A stretch of DNA of 64,000 nucleotides from contig NC_085140.1 of NCBI RefSeq assembly GCF_024139115.2, positions 435,697,260 through 435,761,259 of the forward strand, written 5' to 3'. Source of the DNA: Armigeres subalbatus. Lineage: Eukaryota; Arthropoda; Insecta; Diptera; Culicidae. The notes beneath the pieces were generated by a model, which saw only the letters and a program-made list of their open reading frames with translations, ran no database searches and was not told the DNA's origin. Below are positions 1 through 9,932 of this stretch, one piece after another; positions within the stretch are counted from its first letter, which is position 1; each line of letters starts with the position of its first letter. The position numbers and the translations under genes were made by a program.

Positions 1-169
1 CCAACAACAGCAACCTGACTCAAGCGGGCCTGGAGGAGTACAGCCGCTCGTACTACGAGCAAACCGTCCAGATGTACCACCACCAGAAGCAGTCCTCCTA
101 TGCCCAATCCGAGGGCTACCACAGCTACGTGTCCAGTTCGGATTCCAGCTCGACGCCGTTCCTCGATCG
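1..169 (+). CDS. Partial internal exon of an unidentified host gene
   Basis: An open frame whose first complete codon is at position 3 runs without a stop to base 169, where a consensus splice donor follows. It ends two bases into a codon. The 55 complete codons give a peptide rich in Ser, Tyr, Gln and His, with the segments EEYSRSYYEQ and SSSDSSSTPFLD. Codons are GC-rich (AAC, CTG, TAC, CAG), unlike the AT-rich DNA that follows, which supports real coding sequence. Such low-complexity composition is common in regulatory regions of insect transcription factors, but I cannot name the gene and no folded domain is visible. The exon start lies outside the window. The next exon was not found, so the intron may exceed 60 kb. 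Coding status is likely; identity is unknown. Confidence 0.75.
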
Positions 170-175
170 GTGAGT
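170..175 (+). other. 5' splice donor of the left-edge exon
   Basis: The junction reads CG|GTGAGT, an excellent match to the eukaryotic donor consensus. The frame continues only to GAT CG before it. Downstream, all frames soon hit stops and composition changes to AT-rich, as expected for an intron. Confidence 0.75.
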
Positions 176-1522
176 TTCCTTTGCCATTATTATTTTTTTT
201 TTCATTCGTTCCACCTCCGGCTGTCAATCTCGGGCGAGGTGGAACTTGTTTCATCTTCACGCGTGCTTGTTTGCGGGGATCGTGCGTTTCAATTAACTGC
301 GCGCAGCGTAAGAACTGCACTGATATGGGGCACATTCTTGCCAATCGGACGTGATTCTTTGTGGCTAGCGAGCCATAGAACACCTGAAGCGAATGGTCAC
401 GCAGTCGTCGTCGTCGTCGGGGCGATAAAGGCAAAACATGATCATAAATCTGTGTTCAGATGAAGGTTGGTTGGGCGGCGACCGGCTATGGCTAAGCGAA
501 CTAATTTGCATACCGAGACAACAACGATGTGAGTGCTTCTTATTCGGAATGGGTGAGCGAATTTTGCTGGGAAGGGAAATATATGTACGGGCGATGTGCG
601 ATAAAATGGGTGAGTGGTTTCCGACGAATCAAATGGGTCTGCGGTAACGAGAATAGATCGATCCTCGAGATAAGTGCGACTGTGGTTGGCTATTCGGGGA
701 AGGGTAAGGAATGTAACTGTTACCGTTTTTCTTGTATTTAGCGCTATTCTGAACGGTAATGATACAATGTTGATTCTCTGACAATTCGCTGGCCAATGTT
801 GTGCGAGATCAGATAAGGGATTTAGAATGTATGACTCCGTTCGTTGCGCTGTTTTATTTGGATAGGATTATCAAATTCAAATGGAGTGGAATTCACTTGT
901 TGCGTTCTGATATATAGTTTTGATCATTAAGTTGTACAACTGTCATGTATAAACTGACATTTTGAAATTTGTACCGATATGAATATCAGACAGAATGTTG
1001 CCATCTAACCTTTTGATAGTGCAGTAATTCAAATGTGTCTATTTGAGTACTTTTTTCTAATCAAGAGCTACGAGAGCCTTGGTCCGAGCCATTTCTTCCA
1101 AATCCATGAAGATGTAGTGAAATGAAATTGGTGATTATTTGGCTACTGTGCCTGGAAATTGGGAAGCATACGCTTTAATGGGGTCATTGTTCAACTCTGA
1201 CTGACGGAATGCTTGGCTGCCTGCTCATTATGAACACCAACACTTCGTGGCCGTGCGGATAGGGAGGTCAATCGTGTAAACGCATATACTCTCACCCCGG
1301 TAAGGAGAAAACTTTTTGTGATACGAAAAATTATCCACTGGTCCACTGGGTATCCTGTTTGTTGTTTCATGCTAGGTTCGACCTCTGATAGAAGACGGTG
1401 ATTCTGTATTTAACACCAAGACCGTATATAAGACAAAGTGGTGCATAACAGGACTGTCTCGCTTCCTGAATACATTAATTTTACTCGAATGCATCCTAGA
1501 ACTGTGGAGTTTAATCCGACTG
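176..1522. other. Intronic sequence, no further gene seen
   Basis: AT-rich sequence without coding-like open frames. A short (GTC/TCG)n trinucleotide run sits at 404-419. I recognise no repeat family or regulatory element in this stretch. Confidence 0.5.
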
Positions 1523-1730
1523 TAGGCAAGCGGGAGCCACTTTGGGCACCTTATGCCATTTGATGGTTCACTGCATGTCTGTCGAAATATAGCCCGATTG
1601 CTTTGATTATTAATAATGCGACCATCGGTTGTGGTTCACATTGGGCCTACTTTGATGGTTTAGAAGCATTTGAATATTTGCTTTGTATAGTAAACGGCAA
1701 GTGCTGTTTCACTGCCACACAAGAACTATA
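1523..1730 (+). repeat. Dispersed repeat family A, copy 1
   Basis: It contains the block GGCAAGCGGGA, then CGATTGCTTTGATTATTAAT, GGCCTACTTTGATGGTTT and TATTTGCTTTGTATAGTAAA, then CACTGCCACACAAG. The same ordered blocks occur, diverged, at 7735-7930 (opposite strand), 8680-8877 and 26405-26550. It is non-coding and probably a non-autonomous transposon fragment. Confidence 0.6.
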
Positions 1731-2374
1731 AATTATCACTTTACCAATAAGATTTGTTTTTCCTTGTTGGGTATTTTAATCACTGCGACCATTTGTTAGA
1801 TCTTAGCCAAGATATCAACAACAACCAATGAGATACTAGCATGTTTGAAGTGCTTATTCCAGGGTTTGAAAATGAATGAAAACGCTCTTGATAGAACGAA
1901 CAACGATAAAAGAGAGGCAAAAACCTCTTCGAATCATAACAAGCCATGAAAACAAAACTATCGCACTTGTATACAAGTTGAAAAAAAAAACTGATTCGGA
2001 TAGACGGCTCCCACCGAGTGAGGTTGATAAAACACGTTTTTCTCGCTCATTTTATATTGGGGACAATATTTTTTTCGCACAGCTGTGTAAAACAAGTTGA
2101 ATTGCATCATCAGAACCGGTGCCCCCGCAATTGGGGCTTATTAAAAGAAATTTATCATTGGTTGTAGCCCCCGAATCAGTTCATTATCGTAACAGTTACC
2201 GAAAAACGTCTCTCACTGTATGCTACGTATCGAGAGTGTATACAGACATGATAAGTGAGAGATTTTCTCATTCTCCTTTGGATTCAAACCCTACTTATTA
2301 CAGTATTGATATGAAACAGAGAGAAAAACTCCGATGTGAATATGTACATTAGGAGGAACGTTTTGATTTGAAAA

Positions 2375-2730
2375 CCCAATTTAAACCACCTTTCTTGCAT
2401 TTAGCCAAGACATCAACATTTTCGGTTTGGTTCACCATTTTCTCAATATTTTTTTAACGCAATGACCCATCGTTATCAAATTCAATAGCGCTCAACACAA
2501 CTTTAACACCATTCAAATGCAACTTGTTGCGAGAAAATCGGTTAAAGATTGCTATATGAAAAGTTGGTTACATTTTTTTTTTGCACACTCGCACACACAT
2601 ACGCACGGACGGACATACATTTGCTCAGTTCCGCTATGGGTCTATGAGCCTTCCATAAGAAGATCGCTTTCGGAGTGAAATGATAGCCTTTCGGTACAAC
2701 TTTGTTGTACGAGAAAGGCAAAAATGTATT
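2375..2730 (+). repeat. Dispersed repeat family B, copy 1, with CA-rich tract
   Basis: Contains AACTTGTTGCGAGAAAATCGG followed by a CA-rich tract (2583-2612) and the end block GGAGTGAAATGATAG...TTTCGGTACAACTTTGTTG then ACGAGAAAGGC. The same blocks recur at 43205-43467, and the first block is tandemly amplified at 52940-53900. The GAGAAAGGC/GCCTTTCTC ends look like the termini of a mosquito TIR element. Confidence 0.55.
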
Positions 2731-2741
2731 GGAGGTAACCA

Positions 2742-2814
2742 CTTCGATGGGAGTCGAACCCATGACCCTCGATATGATAGACTGGTGCTTTTAACCAACA
2801 AAGCTACAGGATGT
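2742..2814 (-). repeat. tRNA-derived sequence (SINE head), minus strand
   Basis: The reverse complement contains an A-box-like TAGCTTTGTTGG and a B-box GGTTCGACTCC at tRNA-like spacing, with TCGAAGTGG at the 3' side. It matches the tRNA-like sequence at 50435-50506. Imperfect stems and dispersed copies point to a SINE or tRNA pseudogene rather than a functional tRNA. Confidence 0.6.
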
Positions 2815-2886
2815 CCTTCGTAACACAGTTGGTTGAAAGCACCAGCATAGCGTACTGAGAGTCATGGGTTTGAGTCCCATCGAAAT
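2812..2886 (+). repeat. tRNA-derived sequence, plus strand, head-to-head with its neighbour
   Basis: Starts GTCCTTCGTAACACAGTTGG, with B-box-like GGTTTGAGTCCC. It is the same family as the minus-strand sequence that overlaps its 5' end, so the two share a start point and diverge. Both A and B boxes carry substitutions, so Pol III activity is doubtful. Confidence 0.55.
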
Positions 2887-2889
2887 AAA

Positions 2890-3759
2890 ATTCTTCTTAT
2901 TTTCGAAATGGTTTGGTGAGGGAGGCGGCTTGTTTCGTTTGGTTGGGTGGATGGATGGAGAAGGGGATCGTACTGTATTCTGTCAACTTTAAATATCATT
3001 ACAGTTACTTCAAGAGATCGATGAGATTTGCGTCCAATTTTGTATAATCATCGATTAACTTCAAATACGAAAATAACGCGCATATTTCATAACGCTTTTT
3101 CAATAATATTCTGGATAAAAAAAGAAATGGCTAAAATGGTTTCAACAGGATTTACCACTAAACCTTCGTTGGGCGAAAAGGAACAAATCATCGGAAGAGA
3201 CCGTCAGGTTTGGTCCAGCCGTTCTCGAGTATTAGCGTCACTAACAAATATACATTCATTTACATATAGGGGAGGGGCGCCCCCTAAGCAAGTCTTCAAA
3301 TTTAACGATGATAATGGTCAAAATTATGTACTTATAATGTGTTTCCCACTAAATTACGGAAAAAAAATAAAGACGAAAAACCAATTATATTATGAGAAAA
3401 CGATTTTATTTTCTAGTGCTGCATTTTTGTGCGAATTTTAACGATGCGGGTTGAAACGCGCCACCCCGAGGGCAAAATGCGCCAGCCCAAAATGTGAACA
3501 AACAGCAAAAAAACTGACAGAAGAATCAAGTATCAATTAAGGAAAAGTCCTATTCTCGATTCCACTCAAATGAAAACTGAAATTTAAATTAGATTTGTTT
3601 TGCTTAGTTTTCGTGTAACAAGCTATATTGTGCATATAAGGTATGTTGATTCCGTAGTTTATTTGAAGCGCACAAGTGATTATGTGCATTATGGAGCCAA
3701 ATCACTATTTGCTTCAACAAACATAACATTTAAATTCACTGAGCTTATTTTCACTTCGG
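2890..3759. other. No gene or recognised repeat
   Basis: A 137-codon open frame (3028-3441) exists, but it shows no motif and has AT-driven codons, and a spurious frame of that size is plausible here. I see nothing else that I can support. Confidence 0.4.
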
Positions 3760-4400
3760 TATATGTTCAAGGTATATCAAGGAATTCCCGGAGTAAGGCT
3801 TTAAAGTCCATCGAACGTAATGCCCTCTACGATACGTAGAACAGAATGTGTTCACATCATTCATAAAAATGAGTTCACAAAAAATGTTCCACGAAATCCA
3901 TGAAATTAAGCCTTCAGGTCTACACTAGAAACCAAAGCTCAGGCTGTTTCAAATATGGTACATGCCCTTTTTGATGTATGTGTCCACAGCATAGTTTCTT
4001 AGTCATCCAAGAAATCCCAGAAATAAGACCTCAAGGTCTATACGAGCAACCAAAGCTCAATTGAACTGCTTCAAATGTGGTACATGTCTTTTATGACTCA
4101 TATAATAGAACGTATCAACAGCATAGGTTCTTTTGATCATCCAAGAAATCCCTGGAGTAAGGCCTTACGGTATATTGAGCAAACAAAGCCCAATCGGACT
4201 GTTTTAAATATGATACATGCCCTTTATGATGACGCATAGAACAAAATGTGTTCTCAGCATTGTTTTTTGGTTAGCCAAGAAATACTTAGATTAAGGCCTT
4301 AAGATCTACACATTTAAGCTCAATCGGACTATTTCGAATCTGGTTCAAGCACTTTGTGATACAAAGAATGCACAGGTAAGAAGGATCCAATTTATGTTCA
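3760..4400 (-). repeat. Satellite-like tandem repeat, ~134-bp monomers, left half
   Basis: Diverged monomers share a block close to CCAAGAAATCCCTGGAGTAA, followed by GGCCTTA, CAATCGGACTG and GATACATGCCC. Clear repeats of the block at about 4009, 4142 and 4276 give spacings near 133 bp. Monomers face the opposite way to those at 4490-5740. The family also matches the arrays at 56.1-62.4 kb. Confidence 0.8.
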
Positions 4401-4739
4401 CACATGTCAGGCTAGGACACGGTGCCCTTGCGTCAACGAATTAATTTCTCAAAGATATTATGTGTGTTATTAACATACCACCTTTGATCAATTTCTTCAA
4501 TGTCTCGACTATCTTGCTGGCGATTCTTGGATGACTAGGAACATTTTTTGTGAACTCATTTTTATGAATCCCAAAGGACATGTACTATTTGAAAACATTA
4601 CGATTGATTTTTGGTAACGACTTTATTTCAAGTAATATTTTGATGACCATTCTAGATTATTCTTAAGACTTCAAGAATTTCTAGGATTGCTAAGATCCTA
4701 AGCTGTAAACTCCTTTTATATATGTATTATAAAGGACAT

Positions 4740-4968
4740 GCTCTTCTTCTTCTTTATTGGCATTACGTCCTCCACTTGGACATTGTCACCTCGCACCTTA
4801 GTGTTCATTAAGCACTTCCACAGTTATTAACCGCGAGGTTTCTAAGCCAAGTTACCATTTCTGCATTCGTATTTCATGAGCCTAACACGATGATACCTTT
4901 ATGCCCAGGGAAGTCGAGATAATTTCACAACCGAAAAGACCGGCACCGGGAATCGAACCCAGCCATAT
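4740..4968 (-). mobile_element. SINE-like / LINE 3'-end element with (GAAG)n tail
   Basis: Read on the minus strand it begins near GGCTGGGTTCGATTCCCGG and ends in a (GAAGAA)n tail (CTTCTTCTTC at 4744-4755 on the plus strand). It holds the block GTGCTTAATGAACACTAAG. I recognise this as a very abundant mosquito retroposon. It splits a satellite monomer that reads GGACATGTACCATATTTAAA elsewhere, which marks the insertion boundaries. Confidence 0.75.
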
Positions 4969-5384
4969 TTAAAACAGTCGGATTGATCTTCGGTCAGTCA
5001 TGTAGGTATTGAAACCTTACTCCAGTAATTTTTTGAATGACCGAGAACCTATGCCTTTGACACATTCTATTCTATACATTAAAAAGGGCATGCACCATAT
5101 TTGGAGCAGTCCGATTTATCTTTGGGATCGCGTGTAGATGTTGAGGCCTTACTTCAGATATTTGTTGGATGACCAAGATCCTACGCTTTAAACTAGTTCT
5201 GTTCTTTGTATTTCAAAGGACATGTACCATATTTAAAACAGTCCGATTGATTTTTGGTTACTCGTATAGATCTTGAGACCTTACTCCAGAGATTTCTCGG
5301 ACGACCGAGATCCTTTTGACTTATTCCGAGATCCTTTGATCTATTATGTATATCAAAAAGGGCTTGTATCATATTTAGAACAGT

Positions 5385-5692
5385 TCTATATCAGCCTATA
5401 TTAAGTCATCGAGAAGCATGAAGGCATCAGGATTCGAGAACATCCTAAATCTCGAACTCTAACACTTAGTACTCGTTTTTCAAGCACCTTCCACTGATAT
5501 TTGATCAGTGCCGACTCAGCTACATCCCATAGTCCTGGAAGTCAGTAAAAGCTATTTCCATCCGGAAGCCTTAGAAGGATTCTTCCTCTCTCAAATCTTA
5601 TCATCCAATTAGTATTCTCTCGAGGTTATCAGAGTTGCTTGAAAAGGCAATCTATCGTCGACTACTTGAATCTGTCGAACATCATAACATCT
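5385..5692 (+). pseudogene. Jockey-type non-LTR reverse transcriptase fragment
   Basis: Broken frames give SMKASGFENILN, like the KxxKAPGFDxI motif, and after frame changes ISILSRLSELLEKAIYRRL, like the RPISLLSxxSKLFEKxIxxRL motif of jockey-clade reverse transcriptases. Frames are broken by shifts and stops. Both ends abut satellite monomers, so the fragment inserted into, or was captured by, the satellite. It is a short, dead internal piece of the palm/fingers region; the rest of the element is absent. Confidence 0.75.
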
Positions 5693-5740
5693 TGTAGATC
5701 TTGTGACCTTACTTCAGCAAATTCATGGATGACTAAGATC

Positions 5741-6190
5741 CTAATTTGAAGACTAATTCTAGAACCAATTCATCTCCAATAATGCACCTTCCCAATCACT
5801 AACAACAACAAAACTGATGCTGAGGCAGAGATGGAACCTCTCCCAGATTTTGAGATGGAATCGCTTTCCGCGGAATTTAGAACAAAATGGCACGCGTGCG
5901 TGGAAAAGCAGCTTTCTTGTATACAATATGTATAGTAAGCTTATTAGATCCGCCCTGCGTTATTCGTTTATGGGTACCCATACTATTTTCATGCTCAACG
6001 AAAACAGAACGGATGAGGCTTACTTTATTGAATACAATAATGCTGTTTTCTCGTGCACATATGAGTCATTTTTTTCGAAATTACACGGAGAACGAAACCA
6101 TCCATGCGACTGCTAATTGTTCTAACATCTTCCTCTGACGCGCGTTTAAGATTTTGTTGCCGACTTAAAATGTCTGCCGTCGCCAGGCGA
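5741..6190. other. No gene or recognised repeat
   Basis: Two overlapping frames of 83-99 codons occur, without motifs. Nothing else is supported. Confidence 0.35.
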
Positions 6191-6208
6191 TTATGATTCG
6201 CACTTTGA
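6191..6208 (+). repeat. Target-site duplication, left copy (SINE)
   Basis: The 18-bp sequence TTATGATTCGCACTTTGA is repeated exactly at 6775-6792 and brackets the SINE between them. Length and perfection fit LINE-mediated integration and imply a fairly recent insertion. Confidence 0.9.
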
Positions 6209-6774
6209 GCTTGAGCTTGAGCTTGATTGACTGCTCGTAGTTGCTACTCCATTATGACCAGATCAGCTGTTCTTGCACAGGGAACCAACAGATGTTTGCT
6301 AGCACACATCTTCAATGTACAAGTACTGGTGATCTCATTTGTTAGGTCATACTGGCGCCTGCCACGTCAGAATGAAAGTCAATGTAGGGAAGGGGGAGGA
6401 AATGATGATGCAATCACTCGCCCACTGCAAGCCGAATATACCTCTGCACTTGCCACGAGTTCATGCGGAATTTGTTGGAATTTTTTGGTTAGGTCGAGAG
6501 ACAGAGGTAGGAGAAAGCAACTGATGGAATTTCTAATTGGATGTAGGAAACGAGCTCTATAGTTCATTTCCAATTCTAGCAGATTACTGTTGAAGGTATA
6601 GGAATTGTAATGGAAACGGTATGGAATCCATTTCCAGTTCTAGCGATTGCTAGAACATGAGAAGTATAGAGAAAGATACAAAGTAGGAGAATGGAACAGA
6701 CCTGGGATTGAACCCACGACCTCCTGCGTATAAGGCAGAAGCAGTAGCCATATGACTACCAAGCCCGCTTAAGG
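6209..6774 (-). mobile_element. tRNA-derived SINE, ~566 bp, complete with target duplications
   Basis: On the minus strand the 5' end (right side) is a tRNA-like head with A-box-like TGGTAGTCATATGG and B-box GGTTCAATCCC. A body of about 480 bp follows, and the 3' end is a (GAGCTT/AAGCTC)n hexamer tail at 6205-6225. Perfect 18-bp direct repeats flank it. tRNA-headed SINEs such as Feilai are described in Aedes; whether this is that family needs a database search. Short open frames inside it (for example 6227-6562) carry no motif. It should have been mobilised by a LINE that recognises its tail. Confidence 0.85.
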
Positions 6775-6792
6775 TTATGATTCGCACTTTGA
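6775..6792 (+). repeat. Target-site duplication, right copy (SINE)
   Basis: Exact copy of the 18 bp at 6191-6208, directly after the tRNA-head end of the SINE. Confidence 0.9.
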
Positions 6793-7539
6793 AAAGAAAA
6801 ACTCTGCTCAACCTTCTATTAAATAAAAATATGATTCTGAAAAGAACAAATTTATTTTTAATAATGCGCTTTCCCAAGTATCAACAGCAACAAAACCAAA
6901 AGTAGAATCACTGGGGGTTGCAATATAGGATTTTCATTTGAACGACACATTACCAAAACATCTCCGCCAAACTTAGTGTCACAAATCATTATCACACAAA
7001 TAACTATAATGTCATCCATATCATGTGGTGCGTGTACGAAAACCCTTTCTTTAAAGATTGTGGCTGTGGTCCTGAAAAGAGCTGTTGTTCGTGTTTAGCT
7101 GTGCTGGTGTACTTTGTGACGACTTTGAATCTTCCAGACGGCGCGTGCGCTGTCATCTACTCAGTGACTGAGTTAAATTGTATTGCCCTCTGTTTTTTTG
7201 GGACGGAAATGAGCGTCAGACGACAAGCTTTCCGCGACGGCTATTGTTGGGCTTGACGATGTTCGTTTGACCTTGCTGCCGCCGCCTTCGCTAATGTCTC
7301 CTAGTCTTCGTTTTCTTTTCGCTGTCTTGCCGCCGTCAGCTTTGGTGCCATGTCTCGTTTTGTTTCGTTCCGGTCAGACCGGTGCAATCCGTTCGGTTCG
7401 ACGCGCGTCTAGTGAATGACTCATACGTGACAGACGCAGCTTCTTTAACACACAGAGAAAATCTTACGGTGGACCAAAAGACCTGTAGCTTACAACGATC
7501 TGATGTCCGTGTTGGGAATGCATGAACGGTTGTACCGAA
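6793..7539. other. No gene or recognised repeat
   Basis: A moderately GC-rich stretch at about 7130-7440 (for example GCTGCCGCCGCCTTCGC) has short open frames only. It could be single-copy intron. No element was identified. Confidence 0.4.
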
Positions 7540-7930
7540 AGGCTATAGGATTACTCCTAAAAACAACTTTTGATAGAAGGCCCGGGGACCCATAGTGTTA
7601 TATACCGATCCACTTAGTTCGACGAACCGAGGTGATGTCTGTATGTGTGTGTGTGTACTTGTATATGTGTACACATTTTGTAGACACACTTTTTGGAACT
7701 TGTGTGGCAGTGAAATGGTACTGGGTTTCAAGTATGGAAAGGAAATATCCAATTGATTTGAAAGTATCGAAGTAGGCTTCATATGAAAGACAACGGAGAG
7801 CCACCAAAATATTAATCAAAGCAATCGTGGTAATTTGCCCTCAGTCAAATACACGTGGTGAACCAACGCAGACAGGAGTGATAGTTTTCCGGCAGACTCC
7901 CGCTTGCCTATTCCCACAATAAGCTCTACA
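7540..7930 (-). repeat. Dispersed repeat family A, copy 2, with GT microsatellite
   Basis: Begins TACCGAAAGGCTATAGG and contains GACCCATAGTGTTATATACC and CGAACCGAGGTGATGTCTG, then a GT tract (7637-7656). It continues into the family A blocks, up to GCCGGCAGACTCCCGCTTGCC-like sequence at its end (in parts). The segment 7735-7930 is the reverse complement of 8680-8877 with few differences. The first part recurs at 11690-11850 and 45450-45545. Confidence 0.7.
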
Positions 7931-8679
7931 TTTGGCGATCCTGCCGGATTTTCACCATTTCTTAATTAGATCTCATTGTAGAGTCTGGAGCAAGCGGGAG
8001 TGCCTATGGACAAAATATAATTAGTTACGTTGGTGAAAGAAAAAAAAATTACATATTACAAACATTTGTTTCATTTGATTTCATTGCCTATCCCGAATGC
8101 GCGCACCTTTCTTTTCACTCCACTCATCAAATTTTGTACAATCGATTTTTCCTATATTTTTGTTGTTTTTTTTCAAATTTTCTTCATCTTCAGCACTGTT
8201 TTAATAATTTTACTATGTTTTCGAAGTTTCGTCTTCACAATTTTTCATTTGAGTGAAGTTCCGGTGAGTTTTGTGGGTTCATATCTTTTGGCACAAATTT
8301 AGCTTCGTTTGCTCGGTACCACTGCAATACGTTACGAGCGTAGTTTTGCACGTTGTAAACATGTAACCCAACACGTTTCATGGTTTTTGTGCACGAAACC
8401 AACCGACACCTCGGACTTGTTAGCAACATATCGCTTGGAAACTTATTGAGCTGGTCTACCACTCCTGGTCATTTCCATTGGACCGCTTCTATGACCACTC
8501 CCTACCATCCTTTAAACACTCAGGTGCTCCTTGAAGGTTTTTGATACACGAGATACAGTTGAATTTGCAATCCTAAGTGTTTTGCTATCGATCGGTGGGA
8601 CGCCTCCGGATTTTGATTGTAGGTGCACACATTTTTTTACTGGCAATTTCTTGTTCCGACGATATGATTGGAACCACTT

Positions 8680-8877
8680 GTGGAGGTTATTGTGGGAATA
8701 GGCAAGCGGTAGTCTGCCGGAAATCTATCACTCCTGTCTTGGTTGGTTCACCACGTGTATTTGACTGACGGCAAATTACCACGATTGCTTTGATCAATAT
8801 TTTGGTGGCGCTCCGTTGTCTTTCATATGAAGCCTACTTCGATACTTTCAAATCAATTGGATATTTCCTTTGCATAG
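8680..8877 (+). repeat. Dispersed repeat family A, copy 3 (inverted partner of 7735-7930)
   Basis: Reads ATTGTGGGAATAGGCAAGCG, then TCACCACGTGTATTTGACTG and GTCTTTCATATGAAGCC, almost identical to the reverse complement of 7735-7930. The two copies form an inverted repeat with a ~750-bp spacer. Confidence 0.75.
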
Positions 8878-8878
8878 G

Positions 8879-9230
8879 GTAAAGTGCCCAATAGTGGACC
8901 CCCAACCAATAGTGGACCCTCAAGCCATTTTTGCATTATTACAGCACAATGTAAACATTTTGCTATGAAATTCCATCGGAAGAACCTACCTTACAGTCCT
9001 ATGATTTGATTACATGCAATGGATATGCTATGGAAAGTAAAATTAAATGATTTGTTACAATTCTATAAAAAATAAACACGAGAGTGTCCATTATAGAAAT
9101 ATTTTGGGGGTCCATAATAGGGAAAAAGAACGACCCGAAACGGAACATAAAAATCAAATGAAGTGTCGACTATAGGGAAGCAATTTCCTATTATGGACCC
9201 CCAGGGGGTCTACTATAGGGCGAATTCAGT
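8879..9230. mobile_element. MITE with CCCAATAGTGGACC-type termini
   Basis: Left end reads GTGCCCAATAGTGGACCCCC with a second AATAGTGGACCCTC inside. The right end reads CCTATTATGGACCCCCAGGG then GTCTACTATAGGGCGAATTC, an imperfect inverted match. The interior has no coding potential. It follows family A copy 3 directly. Confidence 0.65.
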
Positions 9231-9774
9231 CAGACTTTAAAATGTTAATTTCAATGAAGAACGTCGTGTACTTGAATGTTTTATGTATGTATCGTGAAGA
9301 GGAGATGCATAACTTGGTATTAGATGTCAAGTAGAATTAATATGTTGAAAATTTCTACTCCTTATGACAAAAAGAGCAAAATTATGAAAGAAATCACAAA
9401 TTAACTGGCGGCATTATAGACGAACCCACTCCGGAGTAATGTCTCTTCCATCAAGACTCAAGAATAGAGTATTTGCAAGGGGGCCAGGATTCGAAAGCGC
9501 TGACCACTTATTCTATCTATTCACAGTAGGAGTAAGGAGTAAGGATACGCAGTAAGAACTTACGGAGTGATGCTTTTGAAATGAACTCTATATGGATAAA
9601 AGTTTATTTAGGGACCGCTCAAACATCAGATAATGCACTCGTGCATCACTCCATGGATTACAAGTTCTATAGAAACCCATACCACTATACGCGTAACTAG
9701 TGATTGCATTGAATGTAGAAGGTAAAAGTTAGTTTGAGGGTAAAAAAATGCCTACAAAAAAATGGTCTTAGATT

Positions 9775-9856
9775 TCAAGTCGAGTCAAGTACAAGACACT
9801 GAAGACGACCACACAGTTGTGGTCGAAATACGTATCTGCAAAGATAACGAAAATTA
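9775..9856 (+). repeat. Short dispersed repeat with GACACTGAAGACGACC core
   Basis: Reads GAGTCAAGTACAAGACACTG then AAGACGACC and GTGGTCGAAATACGTATCTG. The same string, diverged, forms one arm of the hairpin at 50670-50745. It is an abundant-looking mosquito repeat with no coding content. Confidence 0.55.
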
Positions 9857-9932
9857 ACTGGTGGAATTAAATGGACAGTACTTAATTCGTCTTAGACGGT
9901 TTAATACATTCCACTAAACGAGCTTAATATAT

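Larger units (their letters stand above)
4490..5740 (+). repeat. Satellite-like tandem repeat, right half (inverted relative to left)
   Basis: Monomers read GATTGATTTTTGGTTACTCG, TAGATCTTGAGACCTTACTCC, then AGAGATTTCTCGGACGACCG, which are reverse complements of the left-half monomers. The array is interrupted by a SINE at 4740-4968 and a reverse-transcriptase fragment at 5385-5692; monomer sequence resumes after each. Confidence 0.8.

Noticed and set aside
3028..3441. 137-codon open frame
   Set aside because: No domain, signal or repeat; AT-rich codons; length is within what chance gives in 64 kb of such DNA.
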